A stretch of 64,000 nucleotides of DNA from Leeuwenhoekiella blandensis MED217 (GTDB lineage Bacteria; Bacteroidota; Bacteroidia; Flavobacteriales; Flavobacteriaceae), in assembly GCF_000152985.1 (NCBI RefSeq), contig NZ_CH672395.1, forward strand, positions 3,631,823 through 3,695,822, read 5' to 3'. A program made the position numbers and the translations under genes. The notes below the pieces were generated by a model. That model saw only the letters and a list, made by a program, of their open reading frames with translations. It searched no databases and was not told the origin of the DNA. Positions 27,754 through 37,056 of this stretch are shown here, in pieces. How positions within the stretch are numbered: the first letter of the stretch is position 1; each line of letters opens with the position of its first letter.

Positions 27754-29226
27754 CTATAAGAACATATACACTCCAAGCAATCCTACACCTCCTAATACAA
27801 TAGTATACGGAAGTGCCATTTTTACCATTCTTCCGTAAGAAAGATTGATTAACGGAGCCAATGAGGAAGTTAATAAGAATAAAAATGCTGCCTGACCGTT
27901 AGGCGTTGCCACACTAGGAAGGTTAGTACCTGTATTGATCGCTACCGCTAAGTGATTGAATTGCTCACGGGTGATATTCCCCGCATCAAAGGCTAATTCA
28001 ACTTCATTGATATATACGGTAGCCACAAATACGTTATCACTGATCATAGATAAAATTCCGTTTGCTAAGTAGAACATAGAAGGCTGGCTATCAGGATCCA
28101 TCTCAAGTACATACTCAATAATCGGAGTAAACAAATGTTGGTCGTGAATCATCGCAACCACTACAAAGAATACTACTAAAAGTGCCGTAAACGGAAGCGC
28201 TTCTTCAAAAGCCTTACCTAAACTGTGCTCGTCTGTAATACCCATAAATGCCGTTTGAACTACAATTAAGAATAAACCGATAAATCCTACCGGAGCTAAG
28301 TGTAATGCCAAACTAAGAATTAAAAGAATTGCTGAAATACCTTGAATCCAAAGACCGAAGGATTCCTTTGGTGTTCTTTTCTCATCAACTTCAGCGGTAT
28401 AGTTTTCTATAATAGTACGGGCTACATCAGGAAGCTTATCTCCAAAACCAAATAGTTTAGTCTTTTCAAGAATAAAGGTTGTAAGCAAACCACACACTAA
28501 AACAGGAATTGTAATTGGCGCCATACGCTCAAAAAACTCAATGAATTCCCAGCCCATTTTTTCACCGATCAATAAGTTTTGCGGTTCTCCTACCAGTGTA
28601 CACACACCACCAAGAGCAGTACCTACAACACCGTGCATAATCAAACTACGTAAGAAACCTCTAAACTGCTCGAGCGTTTCCCCACTCAGCGCTTCCCTAT
28701 CAGGTATGCTGTCGGCGTCATAGTCGGCGTTTTCCATTGAGTGAATTTTATGATATACACCATAGAATCCAACTGCAACACTAATCAAAACTGCGGTTAC
28801 GGTTAATGCATCTAAAAAGGCTGAAAGCACTGCTGCAAGAAAAACAAACAGCATAGATAACACTACCTTAGACTTAATTTTAGTAAACACCTTGGAGAAG
28901 ATGTACATCAGCATAGGCTTCATAAAGTAGATACCGGCAACCATAAATACCAGTAATAACACCACTTCTAGGTTTTGATCTACTTCTTCATACGCTGCTT
29001 CAGGACTGGTAAGCCCAAGGATCAAGGCTTCTAAAGCTAAGATACCTCCAGATTGTAAAGGATAGCATTTTAAGGCCATTGCCAGGGTAAAAATAAATTC
29101 ACCTATAAAAAGCCAAGCGGTTACCATAGGTCCTAAAACATAGTAAGAGATGACATTAAATATCAAGAAAGCAATCATTGCCATCTTAAACCAGCGTGGG
29201 CTACTACCCAAAAAGTACTTTAACAT
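27754..29226 (-). CDS. nhaB: Na+/H+ antiporter NhaB
   Basis: 490-residue inner-membrane antiporter with about 12 helices. It follows the enterobacterial NhaB closely in stretches such as [27 protein letters not shown] and [12 protein letters not shown], with the Asp thought to take part in Na+ exchange. It expels sodium, as expected in a marine bacterium. Preceded by the Glu/Leu-type dehydrogenase with a 36-base gap. Confidence 0.93.
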   Translation of the reverse strand: MLKYFLGSSPRWFKMAMIAFLIFNVISYYVLGPMVTAWLFIGEFIFTLAMALKCYPLQSGGILALEALILGLTSPEAAYEEVDQNLEVVLLLVFMVAGIYFMKPMLMYIFSKVFTKIKSKVVLSMLFVFLAAVLSAFLDALTVTAVLISVAVGFYGVYHKIHSMENADYDADSIPDREALSGETLEQFRGFLRSLIMHGVVGTALGGVCTLVGEPQNLLIGEKMGWEFIEFFERMAPITIPVLVCGLLTTFILEKTKLFGFGDKLPDVARTIIENYTAEVDEKRTPKESFGLWIQGISAILLILSLALHLAPVGFIGLFLIVVQTAFMGITDEHSLGKAFEEALPFTALLVVFFVVVAMIHDQHLFTPIIEYVLEMDPDSQPSMFYLANGILSMISDNVFVATVYINEVELAFDAGNITREQFNHLAVAINTGTNLPSVATPNGQAAFLFLLTSSLAPLINLSYGRMVKMALPYTIVLGGVGLLGVYMFL

Positions 29227-29262
29227 TTGTATTTGTTTGTTGGTTAATTATTTCTATTAAAA

Positions 29263-30489
29263 TTAAACGAGCTGCTGTAACGCAAGCTCAAAAGCAGTTT
29301 TACTCAAATTTTGCTTACTGCTGTTGTGTTTATATGTTTTTTCTATTGCATTCTTTATCGTCAGGGACGTATCGTTGAAAATAGCCTCATCGGTCATTTG
29401 TACACGACGCTCCATAAAATAAGCAAAAACGCGAGCCATCCCACAGTTTGATATAAAATCAGGAATCACCGAAACTTTTGAATCGGTATGCTCCATTATG
29501 GGGCCAAAGAAAATCTCTTTATCTGCAAAGGGTACATTTGCTCCGCAAGAAATGACTTCTAATCCTGCTTCGATCATCGTATCGATTTGTGCCTGAGTCA
29601 CTAATCTTGAAGCTGCACAGGGAGCAAAAATCTCTGTTTTAATTTCCCAAATGCGCTTATTTACCTCTTCAAAAGAAATGAGATTCTCGGCTACCAATTT
29701 ATTGCCCTTTTTATTCAAGAACAAATCTTTTATTTCCTCAAAAGAAAAACCTTCTTCATTTATAAGTCCGCCACCGGCATCAATGATCCCAACGATCTTC
29801 GCTCCTTGTTGCGCCAAATAGTACGCTGCTGCAGAACCTACATTACCAAAACCCTGGATTACGGCACGCTTCCCTTCTAAATTTCCTCCGTAAATATCAT
29901 AAAAATGACGTGCAGCTTCAGCAACCCCATAACCGGTGATCATATCTGCAACGGTATACTTTCTGGAAACATCTGGAGAAAATGCTGAATTTTCAAGCAC
30001 CTTAATCACGCCTTGACGCAGCTGACCTATGCGATTGATCTTATCGGCTTCGGTAGGTTTAAAATGCCCGTTGAAGACTCCTTCTTGTGGATGCCACACT
30101 CCGCTTTCTTCGGTAATCGGAATCACTTCGTGAATTTCATCTACATTGAGATCTCCCCCGGTTCCGTAGTAACTTTTCAGCAAAGGAGAAACAGCTGCAT
30201 ACCAGCGCTCAAGCACTCCTTTTTTTCTGGGGTCTGAAGGATCGAAATTAATTCCGCTCTTAGCTCCGCCAATCGCCGGGCCAGACACGGTAAACTTCAC
30301 CTCCATCGTTTTGGCAAGTGATAAAACTTCGTTTCGATCAAGTCCCACACGCATACGCGTTCCTCCACCGGCTGCTCCGCCTCTAAGCGAATTAATCACC
30401 GTCCAGCCTTCGGCTTCGGTCTCGGGATCGTTCCAGTGAAATACAATTTCAGGCTCTTTATTCTCGTAACGTTTTAGTAAATCTTTCAT
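29263..30489 (-). CDS. Glu/Leu/Phe/Val dehydrogenase family protein
   Basis: Amino-acid dehydrogenase of 408 residues. The glycine-rich loop GGAAGGGTRMR, catalytic-lysine region GPAIGGAKSGINFDP, GTGGDLNVDE and the NAD motif GFGNVGSAAAYYL are all present. It deaminates an amino acid (Glu or a branched-chain one) oxidatively or works in reverse; the length is close to NAD-dependent glutamate or leucine dehydrogenases of Bacteroidota. I use ATG 30489; a TTG precedes it immediately. Confidence 0.88.
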   Translation of the reverse strand: MKDLLKRYENKEPEIVFHWNDPETEAEGWTVINSLRGGAAGGGTRMRVGLDRNEVLSLAKTMEVKFTVSGPAIGGAKSGINFDPSDPRKKGVLERWYAAVSPLLKSYYGTGGDLNVDEIHEVIPITEESGVWHPQEGVFNGHFKPTEADKINRIGQLRQGVIKVLENSAFSPDVSRKYTVADMITGYGVAEAARHFYDIYGGNLEGKRAVIQGFGNVGSAAAYYLAQQGAKIVGIIDAGGGLINEEGFSFEEIKDLFLNKKGNKLVAENLISFEEVNKRIWEIKTEIFAPCAASRLVTQAQIDTMIEAGLEVISCGANVPFADKEIFFGPIMEHTDSKVSVIPDFISNCGMARVFAYFMERRVQMTDEAIFNDTSLTIKNAIEKTYKHNSSKQNLSKTAFELALQQLV

Positions 30490-30509
30490 CAAATAATCTA
30501 GAGGGTTAG

Positions 30510-30517
30510 CAAATATA
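30510..30517 (-). promoter_or_regulatory. -7 box of the Glu/Leu-type dehydrogenase
   Basis: TATATTTG on the minus strand, a perfect TANNTTTG 20 bases before the start codon. No TTG -33 element at the usual distance. Confidence 0.4.
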
Positions 30518-30555
30518 ACGACTTAGGTGGTTTTCCCTATCGTTTTCATATTAAT

Positions 30556-31626
30556 TTAAGGTGAATACAGTAAACCTGCACAATGATCTTTTGAAGCACC
30601 TGTCACACACTTTAATACATTATTAGTATTGCGCAAGCGCAAGACTCCCATAAACGCAAAAATGAGTGCTTCTTTAAATTCTATAAGCTTCGCTTTTGGA
30701 ATAAAAAGTGTGTTTTGCATCAACTTTTGAGTACTTTCTATCAAATAGGTATTGTAGGCACCGCCACCGGTAACTAATATTCCATTTTTCTTGGAAGTCA
30801 ACTGCTTAAAAGCTTCAGCCAGCTGCACACTTATATGCGCTGTAAACGTCGCAATCTTATCTTCTACCGAAATCTCATAGGTTTGAAGTATAGGAAAAAT
30901 TTCGGCCTTAACCCATTCTAGGCCTAAAGATTTTGGAGCGGCTTCTTTATAAAAAGGTAGTTCGTTAAGTGCAGCCAGCAGTTCTGGACTCACGGTTCCC
31001 TTACGCGCAATAGCGCCATCACGATCAAAAGGTTCTCCGAGTTCACGCGTTAACTGATTGAGCACAATATTCGCCGGACAAATATCAAAAGCGATACGCT
31101 CTTCCCCATTCTGAAAAGATAAATTAGCGAAACCACCAATATTTAAACACGCATCGTATTTATGAAATAAAAGTTGGTCTCCAATAGGTACCAAGGGCGC
31201 ACCTTGACCACCTAAAGCAACATCTTCTACTCTAAAATCACAAACCACAAGTTTCTCGCAAAGCCTTGCCAGCTCCGAACGATTACCTATTTGATAGGTA
31301 AGCCTCTTTGCCGGCTGATGCAGAATGGTATGACCGTGAGAAGCGATCGCATCTATGTGCTTTAACGGATTTCTAGCGCTAAAGTCTTGGATCAATTGCG
31401 CTAAATATGCGGTGTATTCCCTATCTAAATCAACCAGCTCATCTTTAGAAAATGCTACTGCATCCCGCAAACGCGCTACCCAATCCTCATCATAGGCCAC
31501 AGTCTCACAAGCAAGCAACTCATACTCCCAGTTTTGCGTTTTAGTGAAACGCACATAAGCCAGATCAACCCCGTCGAGAGAGGTCCCACTCATAACACCG
31601 AGCATCAAATATGTAGTTGAATTCAT
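30556..31626 (-). CDS. anmK: Anhydro-N-acetylmuramic acid kinase
   Basis: 356-residue sugar kinase that cleaves the 1,6-anhydro ring and phosphorylates it to MurNAc-6-phosphate during peptidoglycan recycling. The N-terminus GVMSGTSLDGVDLAYV is the ATP-binding signature; IASHGHTILHQP, NIGGFANLSF, FDICPANIVLN and GTGGGAYNTYL-type blocks follow. Single gene, divergent from the acyl-CoA dehydrogenase over a 219-base AT-rich gap in which no perfect promoter was found. Confidence 0.93.
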   Translation of the reverse strand: MNSTTYLMLGVMSGTSLDGVDLAYVRFTKTQNWEYELLACETVAYDEDWVARLRDAVAFSKDELVDLDREYTAYLAQLIQDFSARNPLKHIDAIASHGHTILHQPAKRLTYQIGNRSELARLCEKLVVCDFRVEDVALGGQGAPLVPIGDQLLFHKYDACLNIGGFANLSFQNGEERIAFDICPANIVLNQLTRELGEPFDRDGAIARKGTVSPELLAALNELPFYKEAAPKSLGLEWVKAEIFPILQTYEISVEDKIATFTAHISVQLAEAFKQLTSKKNGILVTGGGAYNTYLIESTQKLMQNTLFIPKAKLIEFKEALIFAFMGVLRLRNTNNVLKCVTGASKDHCAGLLYSP

Positions 31627-31845
31627 AAAATTAATTGCGGTTATCCTTAAAAACTAGCTGTAATTATAAAGATTATTTAAATTACAGCATATTTATCATT
31701 ACTTTTTGAATTTTCTATAAATAAATTCGTTTATTTTACCAAATATTATGCAAGCATAGTAAATTGCTTGTTACTATCTTATTTTATTCAAAAAAGCCGA
31801 TAAGTTAAGAAAACGATATAGTACAATTTAAAAGCACAAGTTAAT

Positions 31846-32988
31846 ATGGACTTTAGTTTAAGCGAAGAGCATATAATGATACGCGACGCCGCTCGTGAGT
31901 TTGCTCAAAATGAACTGTTACCGGGCGTTATAGAGCGCGATGAGAAGCAACATTTCCCAAAAGAATTGATCAAAAAGATGGGAGATATGGGCTTTTTAGG
32001 CATGATGGCTCCTACCGAGTTTGGCGGCGGTGGCATGGACACGATCTCGTATGTTTTGGTAATGGAAGAATTATCGAAGATAGACGCCTCAGCATCGGTA
32101 ATCGTTTCGGTAAATAACAGTCTCGTAAATTATGGTTTAGCCACTTATGGCTCTCAAGCTCAAAAAGAAAAATACCTTTCCAAATTAACTACAGGTGAAA
32201 AACTAGGAGCTTTCTGTTTGAGTGAGCCCGAAGCCGGTAGTGATGCTACTTCTCAAAAAACCACTGCCATAGATCAAGGCGATCATTATATTCTTAACGG
32301 AACCAAAAACTGGATTACCAATGGCGGCTCTGCAGATTATTATCTTGTGATCGCACAAACCGATAAAGAAAAGAAACACCGCGGCATCAACGCATTTATC
32401 GTTGAAAAGGGTTGGGAAGGTTTTGAGATAGGACCTAAAGAACAAAAATTAGGAATTCGTGGAAGCGACACACATTCCCTCATCTTTAACGACGTAAAAG
32501 TACCTAAAGAAAATAGAATTGGGGAAGATGGCTTCGGTTTTAAATTTGCTATGAAAACGCTAAGCGGTGGACGCATTGGTATTGCGGCTCAGGCACTTGG
32601 GATCGCAGCAGGCGCTTTTGAGCTTGCCCGTGACTATTCAAAAGTGCGTAAAGCTTTTGGTACCGAAATTTGTAATCACCAAGCTATCGCATTCAAGTTG
32701 GCCGATATGCAGGTTGAGATCGAAGCGGCCCGTCATATGGTGATGAAAGCAGCCTGGGATAAAGATCAAGGAAATAACTACGATATTTCGAGCGCCATGG
32801 CAAAGCTACACGCCTCAAAAGTAGCAATGGATGTCACTGTCGAAGCAGTACAGGTTCACGGCGGCAATGGTTTTGTAAAAGAGTATCACGTAGAACGTCT
32901 TATGCGTGATGCCAAGATCACACAGATTTATGAAGGAACTTCAGAAATTCAAAAAATTGTGATTTCTCGCGGATTACTCAGCGATTAA
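31846..32988 (+). CDS. Acyl-CoA dehydrogenase (short/medium chain type)
   Basis: 380-residue FAD enzyme that introduces the alpha,beta double bond into acyl-CoA. Signature FCLSEPEAGSDA, WITNGGSADYY, and QIYEGTSEIQ with the catalytic Glu are all visible, and RDAARE near the N-terminus. Length and motifs match butyryl-CoA-type members; chain length is not decided by sequence. Monocistronic, ended by a strong terminator. Confidence 0.92.
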   Translation: MDFSLSEEHIMIRDAAREFAQNELLPGVIERDEKQHFPKELIKKMGDMGFLGMMAPTEFGGGGMDTISYVLVMEELSKIDASASVIVSVNNSLVNYGLATYGSQAQKEKYLSKLTTGEKLGAFCLSEPEAGSDATSQKTTAIDQGDHYILNGTKNWITNGGSADYYLVIAQTDKEKKHRGINAFIVEKGWEGFEIGPKEQKLGIRGSDTHSLIFNDVKVPKENRIGEDGFGFKFAMKTLSGGRIGIAAQALGIAAGAFELARDYSKVRKAFGTEICNHQAIAFKLADMQVEIEAARHMVMKAAWDKDQGNNYDISSAMAKLHASKVAMDVTVEAVQVHGGNGFVKEYHVERLMRDAKITQIYEGTSEIQKIVISRGLLSD

Positions 32989-33025
32989 ATCAGCTCTGGA
33001 TAGTATATACTTGATCCTACTTATG

Positions 33026-33060
33026 AAAAAGCCTTGAGCACGATGTCTCAAGGCTTTTTA
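33026..33060 (+). terminator. Terminator of the acyl-CoA dehydrogenase gene
   Basis: GCCTTGAG ... CTCAAGGC (33031-33053), 8-bp stem, followed by T6 and preceded by A5. It sits 40 bases after the stop codon. Confidence 0.85.
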
Positions 33061-33085
33061 TTGGCACCCCTAAGGGTTAAATATG

Positions 33086-33171
33086 CCGAGGCCTGCCTTT
33101 GTCGGCAGACAGGCTTGCCACGAAATTGCACATTTGTTTCCAAACAATAACTCAAGAGCTTGCCCTGAGGT
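33086..33171 (-). repeat. Dispersed intergenic repeat, copy B
   Basis: Inverted relative to copy A at 10538-10601. On the minus strand it reads ACCTCAGGGCAAGC (33158-33171), a spacer with GGAAAC, CAATTTCG-TGGCAAGCCT (33111-33128), then an extra inverted segment CTGCCGAC ... GGCAGGC and a CCTCGGC end. The insertion after GCAAGCCT makes it longer than copy A. Confidence 0.55.
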
Positions 33172-33223
33172 GGCTTACTTTAAACTTCTGTTCATCTAGG
33201 GTACATTCTGAAATGTTGAACGA

Positions 33224-33784
33224 TTAAAATGAATATCCTAGTCTTAGAAAAATATCGGGTAGAAAATAATAGGGATCTGCACTTAGATAAGGCTCTTCAA
33301 GATTGGCCGCTACTCCTGCTCCCAATCCCAACTCAAAACTGAAATGTTGTCCATAAACACGCCGCATTCCGGCATTGAAAGTAACACCTGCTGAAGAAAC
33401 AACGTCTATAGTATCTTCGCTTGAAATGGAAAATAAATCGGGAAGCAATGCAAACTTCAGACTTAAAAAATCTGCAGAATTCCCGGCTATCGACTTTCCT
33501 TTGCGCACTCTTCTATTTAAATTGCGGTACCAACGCGGCTCGATGCGCAGCACCGGAAGGAGTGCGTAATCAAAAGTATCGCCTGCTCCCCAAAAACCAC
33601 CGTCAAAGCCAAGTTCAGAACGCAAAGCAACTGACGAAGTTAATCGCGATTCATTGTGAGCCCATATTCCGAGTAAACCCGTTTGAACTCCCCAAACCGA
33701 TTTTTCTACAGCGATCTGAGTAGGTTCTTGAGCCTGAAGATTTGCAGTAAACACTACAAACAGAAAAAATACTACTTTATACAT
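33224..33784 (-). CDS. Predicted outer-membrane beta-barrel protein
   Basis: About 186 residues from ATG 33784 (a further ATG at 33811 would add nine residues that spoil the signal peptide). The signal peptide MYKVVFFLFVVFTANLQAQ is clear. The mature part alternates hydrophobic and polar residues (SVALRSELGFDGGFW, FSFELGLGAGVAANL) and ends with a C-terminal Phe in LRLGYSF, the usual last strand of an outer-membrane barrel. Small-porin or OmpA-barrel-like. Function unknown. Confidence 0.7.
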   Translation of the reverse strand: MYKVVFFLFVVFTANLQAQEPTQIAVEKSVWGVQTGLLGIWAHNESRLTSSVALRSELGFDGGFWGAGDTFDYALLPVLRIEPRWYRNLNRRVRKGKSIAGNSADFLSLKFALLPDLFSISSEDTIDVVSSAGVTFNAGMRRVYGQHFSFELGLGAGVAANLEEPYLSADPYYFLPDIFLRLGYSF

Positions 33785-33834
33785 ATTTATTATTTTCAGC
33801 AATATATACAATTATTCTAAAGAATTTCTTCCAT

Positions 33835-33864
33835 AAAAAAAGCCCATTGAAAAATGGGCTTTTT
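33835..33864. terminator. Terminator downstream of the galactose-type symporter
   Basis: AAGCCCATT-GAAA-AATGGGCTT with A and T runs on both sides; on the minus strand it stops the symporter gene. Confidence 0.85.
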
Positions 33865-33884
33865 GATAACGTATTAGACCGTCT

Positions 33885-35468
33885 CTATTTTGCGAAATAG
33901 ATGTAAATACCTACCACAATTAAACAGATCACAAGCCCTACTTGATTTACATATTTGTACGGTTCTATCGAAACTTTTTTGGTGTACTCCAGTACGAAAG
34001 GCTCTTTTCTTGGAGCAATTTTTCCTATGATCAACATAATAATGATATTGGTCACAAATAGAATGGCCATCACGTGTAAATAATGTGGATAATTCTCTTC
34101 TCCAAAATAAGGCTTCATCACAAACTGACTGATGATGTATAGAATAGAACCTGACACGATTCCTATTTTTGCGGCAATCGCCGGTACGCGTTTTGTAAAA
34201 TACCCTACCACGATAATGGTAAAAATCGGAATACTATAAATACCATTGATCTCTTGCAAATAACTGAATAAACTTCCTGCATTTGCAATCAAAGGAGCGA
34301 TGAACATCGCTGCAAGTGCCAGGCAAACCCCAAAGATCTTCCCATATTTTACAACCACGCTTTCTGATGCTTCTTTATTGATATGTTGCTTGTAAATATC
34401 AATACCGAACAAGGTTACAGAACTATTCAACACACTGTTAAACGAACTCAAAATTGCTCCAAACAATACCGCTGCAAAGAAGCCCATTAAAGGTTTTGGC
34501 AACACTGCACGCACCAATTCTGGATACGCTAGATCACTGCTGTCAAGTCCGCCTTCAAAATAATAATACGCGATCATTCCCGGCAATACGAGAATAATAG
34601 GACCTAAAATCTTCAAGAACGCAGCAAGCAAAAGTCCTTTTTGACCTTCAGCTAAACTTTTTGCTCCCAATCCTCTTTGAATAATTTGCTGATTAGTTCC
34701 CCAATAGAAAAGTTGCACAAGCATCATTCCTGTAAAAATAGTTGCAAAAGGCACTTCTTGGCCAGGCTCTCCGGTAGAATCAAAACGCTCAGGATTTGCA
34801 TCTACTAATGTACTTAAACCCTCTAGAACGCTTCCGTCACCAATAGCCATCAAACCAAAAACAGGAATCATGACACCTCCAATAATCAAACCTACGGCAT
34901 TAATACTGTCTGAAACTGCAACTGCTTTCAATCCGCCAAAAACCGCATAAATAGAACCGATGATCCCGATTCCCCAAATACAAATAACCAGCGCTGTGGT
35001 ATCAGAAACGCCCAGCAAAGTAGGTACGTCAAACATTCCGCTTATGGCAACAGATCCTGAATATAAAATCACCGGAAGCAACACCACCACATAGCCGGTT
35101 AAAAACAAGCCGGAGGTTATGGTCTTGGTTGTGGTATCAAAACGTTCTGCCAAAAATTGAGGTACGGTAGTAATTCCTCCTTTTAAATATCGCGGCAATA
35201 AGAAAATCGCAGTCACTACAATAGATAAAGCTGCAAGCGTCTCCCACGCCATAACTGAAAGTCCATCTTTATAAGCACTACCGTTAAGTCCCACGATTTG
35301 CTCGGTAGAAAGGTTGGTGAGTAATAGTGAACCTGCAATTACACCTGCGGTTAAACTTCGCCCTCCTAAAAAATACCCATCTGAAGTTGACTCATCAGAC
35401 TTTCGCACAGCCAACCATGAGATGACTGCTACTAAAATTGTAAATGCTAAAAAGGAAATTAATGCCAT
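33885..35468 (-). CDS. Sodium:solute symporter, probably Na+/galactose (vSGLT-like)
   Basis: 527 residues and about 14 membrane helices. The SSS signature region and the opening YFLGGRSLTAGVIAGSLLL, TNLSTEQIVGLNG and the later GAILSSFNSVLNS resemble the Vibrio sodium/galactose transporter. Divergent from galK-galT, next to galE and galM, so galactose (or a close sugar) is the likely load. Ends with one helix after a charged loop (ARKEPFVLEY). Regulated together with the gal genes, judging by the shared intergenic region. Confidence 0.85.
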   Translation of the reverse strand: MALISFLAFTILVAVISWLAVRKSDESTSDGYFLGGRSLTAGVIAGSLLLTNLSTEQIVGLNGSAYKDGLSVMAWETLAALSIVVTAIFLLPRYLKGGITTVPQFLAERFDTTTKTITSGLFLTGYVVVLLPVILYSGSVAISGMFDVPTLLGVSDTTALVICIWGIGIIGSIYAVFGGLKAVAVSDSINAVGLIIGGVMIPVFGLMAIGDGSVLEGLSTLVDANPERFDSTGEPGQEVPFATIFTGMMLVQLFYWGTNQQIIQRGLGAKSLAEGQKGLLLAAFLKILGPIILVLPGMIAYYYFEGGLDSSDLAYPELVRAVLPKPLMGFFAAVLFGAILSSFNSVLNSSVTLFGIDIYKQHINKEASESVVVKYGKIFGVCLALAAMFIAPLIANAGSLFSYLQEINGIYSIPIFTIIVVGYFTKRVPAIAAKIGIVSGSILYIISQFVMKPYFGEENYPHYLHVMAILFVTNIIIMLIIGKIAPRKEPFVLEYTKKVSIEPYKYVNQVGLVICLIVVGIYIYFAK

Positions 35469-35493
35469 AAAATAATCTTTAGATTAGCTACAC

Positions 35494-35540
35494 CGTTGTA
35501 GTTGCTGTAGCTACAACGTTTTTCAAAAAAGGCAAAGGTA
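35494..35540 (-). promoter_or_regulatory. Promoter box and leader hairpin of the symporter gene
   Basis: Minus-strand -7 box TACCTTTG (35533-35540). Between it and the start codon (35468) lies a perfect 8-bp inverted repeat CGTTGTAG / CTACAACG with a 9-base centre (35494-35518), inside the expected leader. It could be an RNA hairpin or a protein site. Confidence 0.4.
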
Positions 35541-35727
35541 GCTTTTTCAAATTGCCCGCTTTTATTTTTATGTTTTAAAAATGTCAAAATCCTACAAAAA
35601 TGCGTCAATTTTCATTCACAACAAGAATTTATGACGTGAATTTTAGATTTAGATTTTCAGCCCAGAGAATGCTCCCCAGAAAATGCGGTAAGGAGAAGCT
35701 TCAGCTATAAAATATTATCGCTTCAAA

Positions 35728-35833
35728 ATGAATCAATTAATTCATTCTTCAAGTCCATCGCATAACAATTCTGAAAAATACTTATAATATTTATTAAACG
35801 TAAAATTTACATTTAATATTATTTGTATCTTTG
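35728..35833 (+). promoter_or_regulatory. galK promoter with putative LacI-family operator
   Basis: The 405-base gap 35469-35873 carries, towards galK, a -7 box TATCTTTG (35826-35833) and, just upstream where the -33 element would be, a 27-base dyad (35792-35818) pairing 12 of 13 positions: TATTAAACGTAAA-A-TTTACATTTAATA. A second, weaker dyad ATGAAT...ATTCAT lies at 35728-35745. The first dyad has a near-copy before the HAD-galE genes (41023-41047). The rest of the gap shows nothing recognisable. Confidence 0.6.
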
Positions 35834-35873
35834 ACATTCAATAACAGCAACAAGCTAAATCACCTACGGTATT

Positions 35874-37040
35874 TTGGAAAATCTAATAGCTACACAGTCG
35901 CCCGAGCACACCGCACAATTAGGAGCTTTTCGTGCAGAAGTAATCATCAACTCTCCGGGGAGGGTAAACTTGATTGGTGAACACACCGATTATAATAATG
36001 GTTTTGTGATGCCCACCGCGATCGACAAAACGATCCAGTTTCATTTAAAAAAGAATGGAACCACATCTCAATGTCGTATAAACAGTCTTAATTACAACAC
36101 CAGCTATACCTACGACCTCCACAAGGCAACCACAGATGATGCCGAGTGGACGCACTATATCATTGGTGTGACCGAAGAGATTAAAAAGTTGGGCAAAACA
36201 CTCGCCGGCTTTGACTGCATGATGTACAGCAATCTGCCTATGGGAGCCGGGATTAGTTCTTCGGCTGCTTTAGAATGCGGTCTGGCAAAAGGTCTTAATG
36301 AATTGTTTGATCTTGGTCTAACCGATTTGGAGATCATCAAATTATCGCAAATGGCAGAGCATAATTATGTAGGAACCAAGTGCGGTATTATGGACCAGTT
36401 TGCTTCGGTGATGAGTAAAGAAAATCACGTGATTCAATTAGACTGCGAGAGCTTAGATTACAAATTGCTTCCGTTTGCGATAGAGCCTTATAAATTATTA
36501 TTGCTTAATACTAATGTTTCTCACAGTTTATCTACAAGCGAATACAATGTACGCAGAGCGGAATGTGAAGCGGGCGTTAGCTTACTACAAAAATGGTATC
36601 CTGAGATTTCTTCGCTGCGTGATGTAACTTTAGAGCAATTGCAAAAACATCAGGACGCATTTGAACCTGTCGTTTTTAAGCGTTGTGAGTATGTCCTAGA
36701 AGAAAATCAGCGTGTTGAAGCAGCTGCCAAAGCTTTAAAGGAAGAAAATCTGGAAGAATTTGGTAAGCTTATGTACGGTTCACATGAAGGACTTCAGCAT
36801 AAATATGAAGTAAGCTGTAAAGAGCTGGATTTCCTTACCGATTTTTCTAAAAACCACGATGCCGTTTTAGGCTGTCGTATGATGGGTGGCGGTTTTGGCG
36901 GCTGTACGATAAACCTAATTCACGAAGACGAAATTCTAGCGTATATTGAAGCAGCCGAAAAAGCATATCGCAAAGAATTTAATATCAAGCTTACCGCATT
37001 TACTGCAATGCCGGCAAATGGCGGAAAACGTATTCAATAA
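35874..37040 (+). CDS. galK: Galactokinase
   Basis: Phosphorylates galactose to galactose-1-phosphate, first committed step of the Leloir pathway. GHMP-kinase signatures: PGRVNLIGEHTDYNNG near residue 28, the ATP loop MGAGISSSAALECGL, and GGGFGGCTINL near the end. 388 residues from a TTG start; no ATG lies close, and the length is normal. First gene of galK-galT-lacI. Confidence 0.95.
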   Translation: MENLIATQSPEHTAQLGAFRAEVIINSPGRVNLIGEHTDYNNGFVMPTAIDKTIQFHLKKNGTTSQCRINSLNYNTSYTYDLHKATTDDAEWTHYIIGVTEEIKKLGKTLAGFDCMMYSNLPMGAGISSSAALECGLAKGLNELFDLGLTDLEIIKLSQMAEHNYVGTKCGIMDQFASVMSKENHVIQLDCESLDYKLLPFAIEPYKLLLLNTNVSHSLSTSEYNVRRAECEAGVSLLQKWYPEISSLRDVTLEQLQKHQDAFEPVVFKRCEYVLEENQRVEAAAKALKEENLEEFGKLMYGSHEGLQHKYEVSCKELDFLTDFSKNHDAVLGCRMMGGGFGGCTINLIHEDEILAYIEAAEKAYRKEFNIKLTAFTAMPANGGKRIQ

Positions 37041-37056
37041 ACAAATAAGCCTCACT

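Noticed and set aside
36946-37056. Longer N-terminus for galT
   Set aside because: It lies inside galK in another frame and is not in the family start; ATG 37057 fits.
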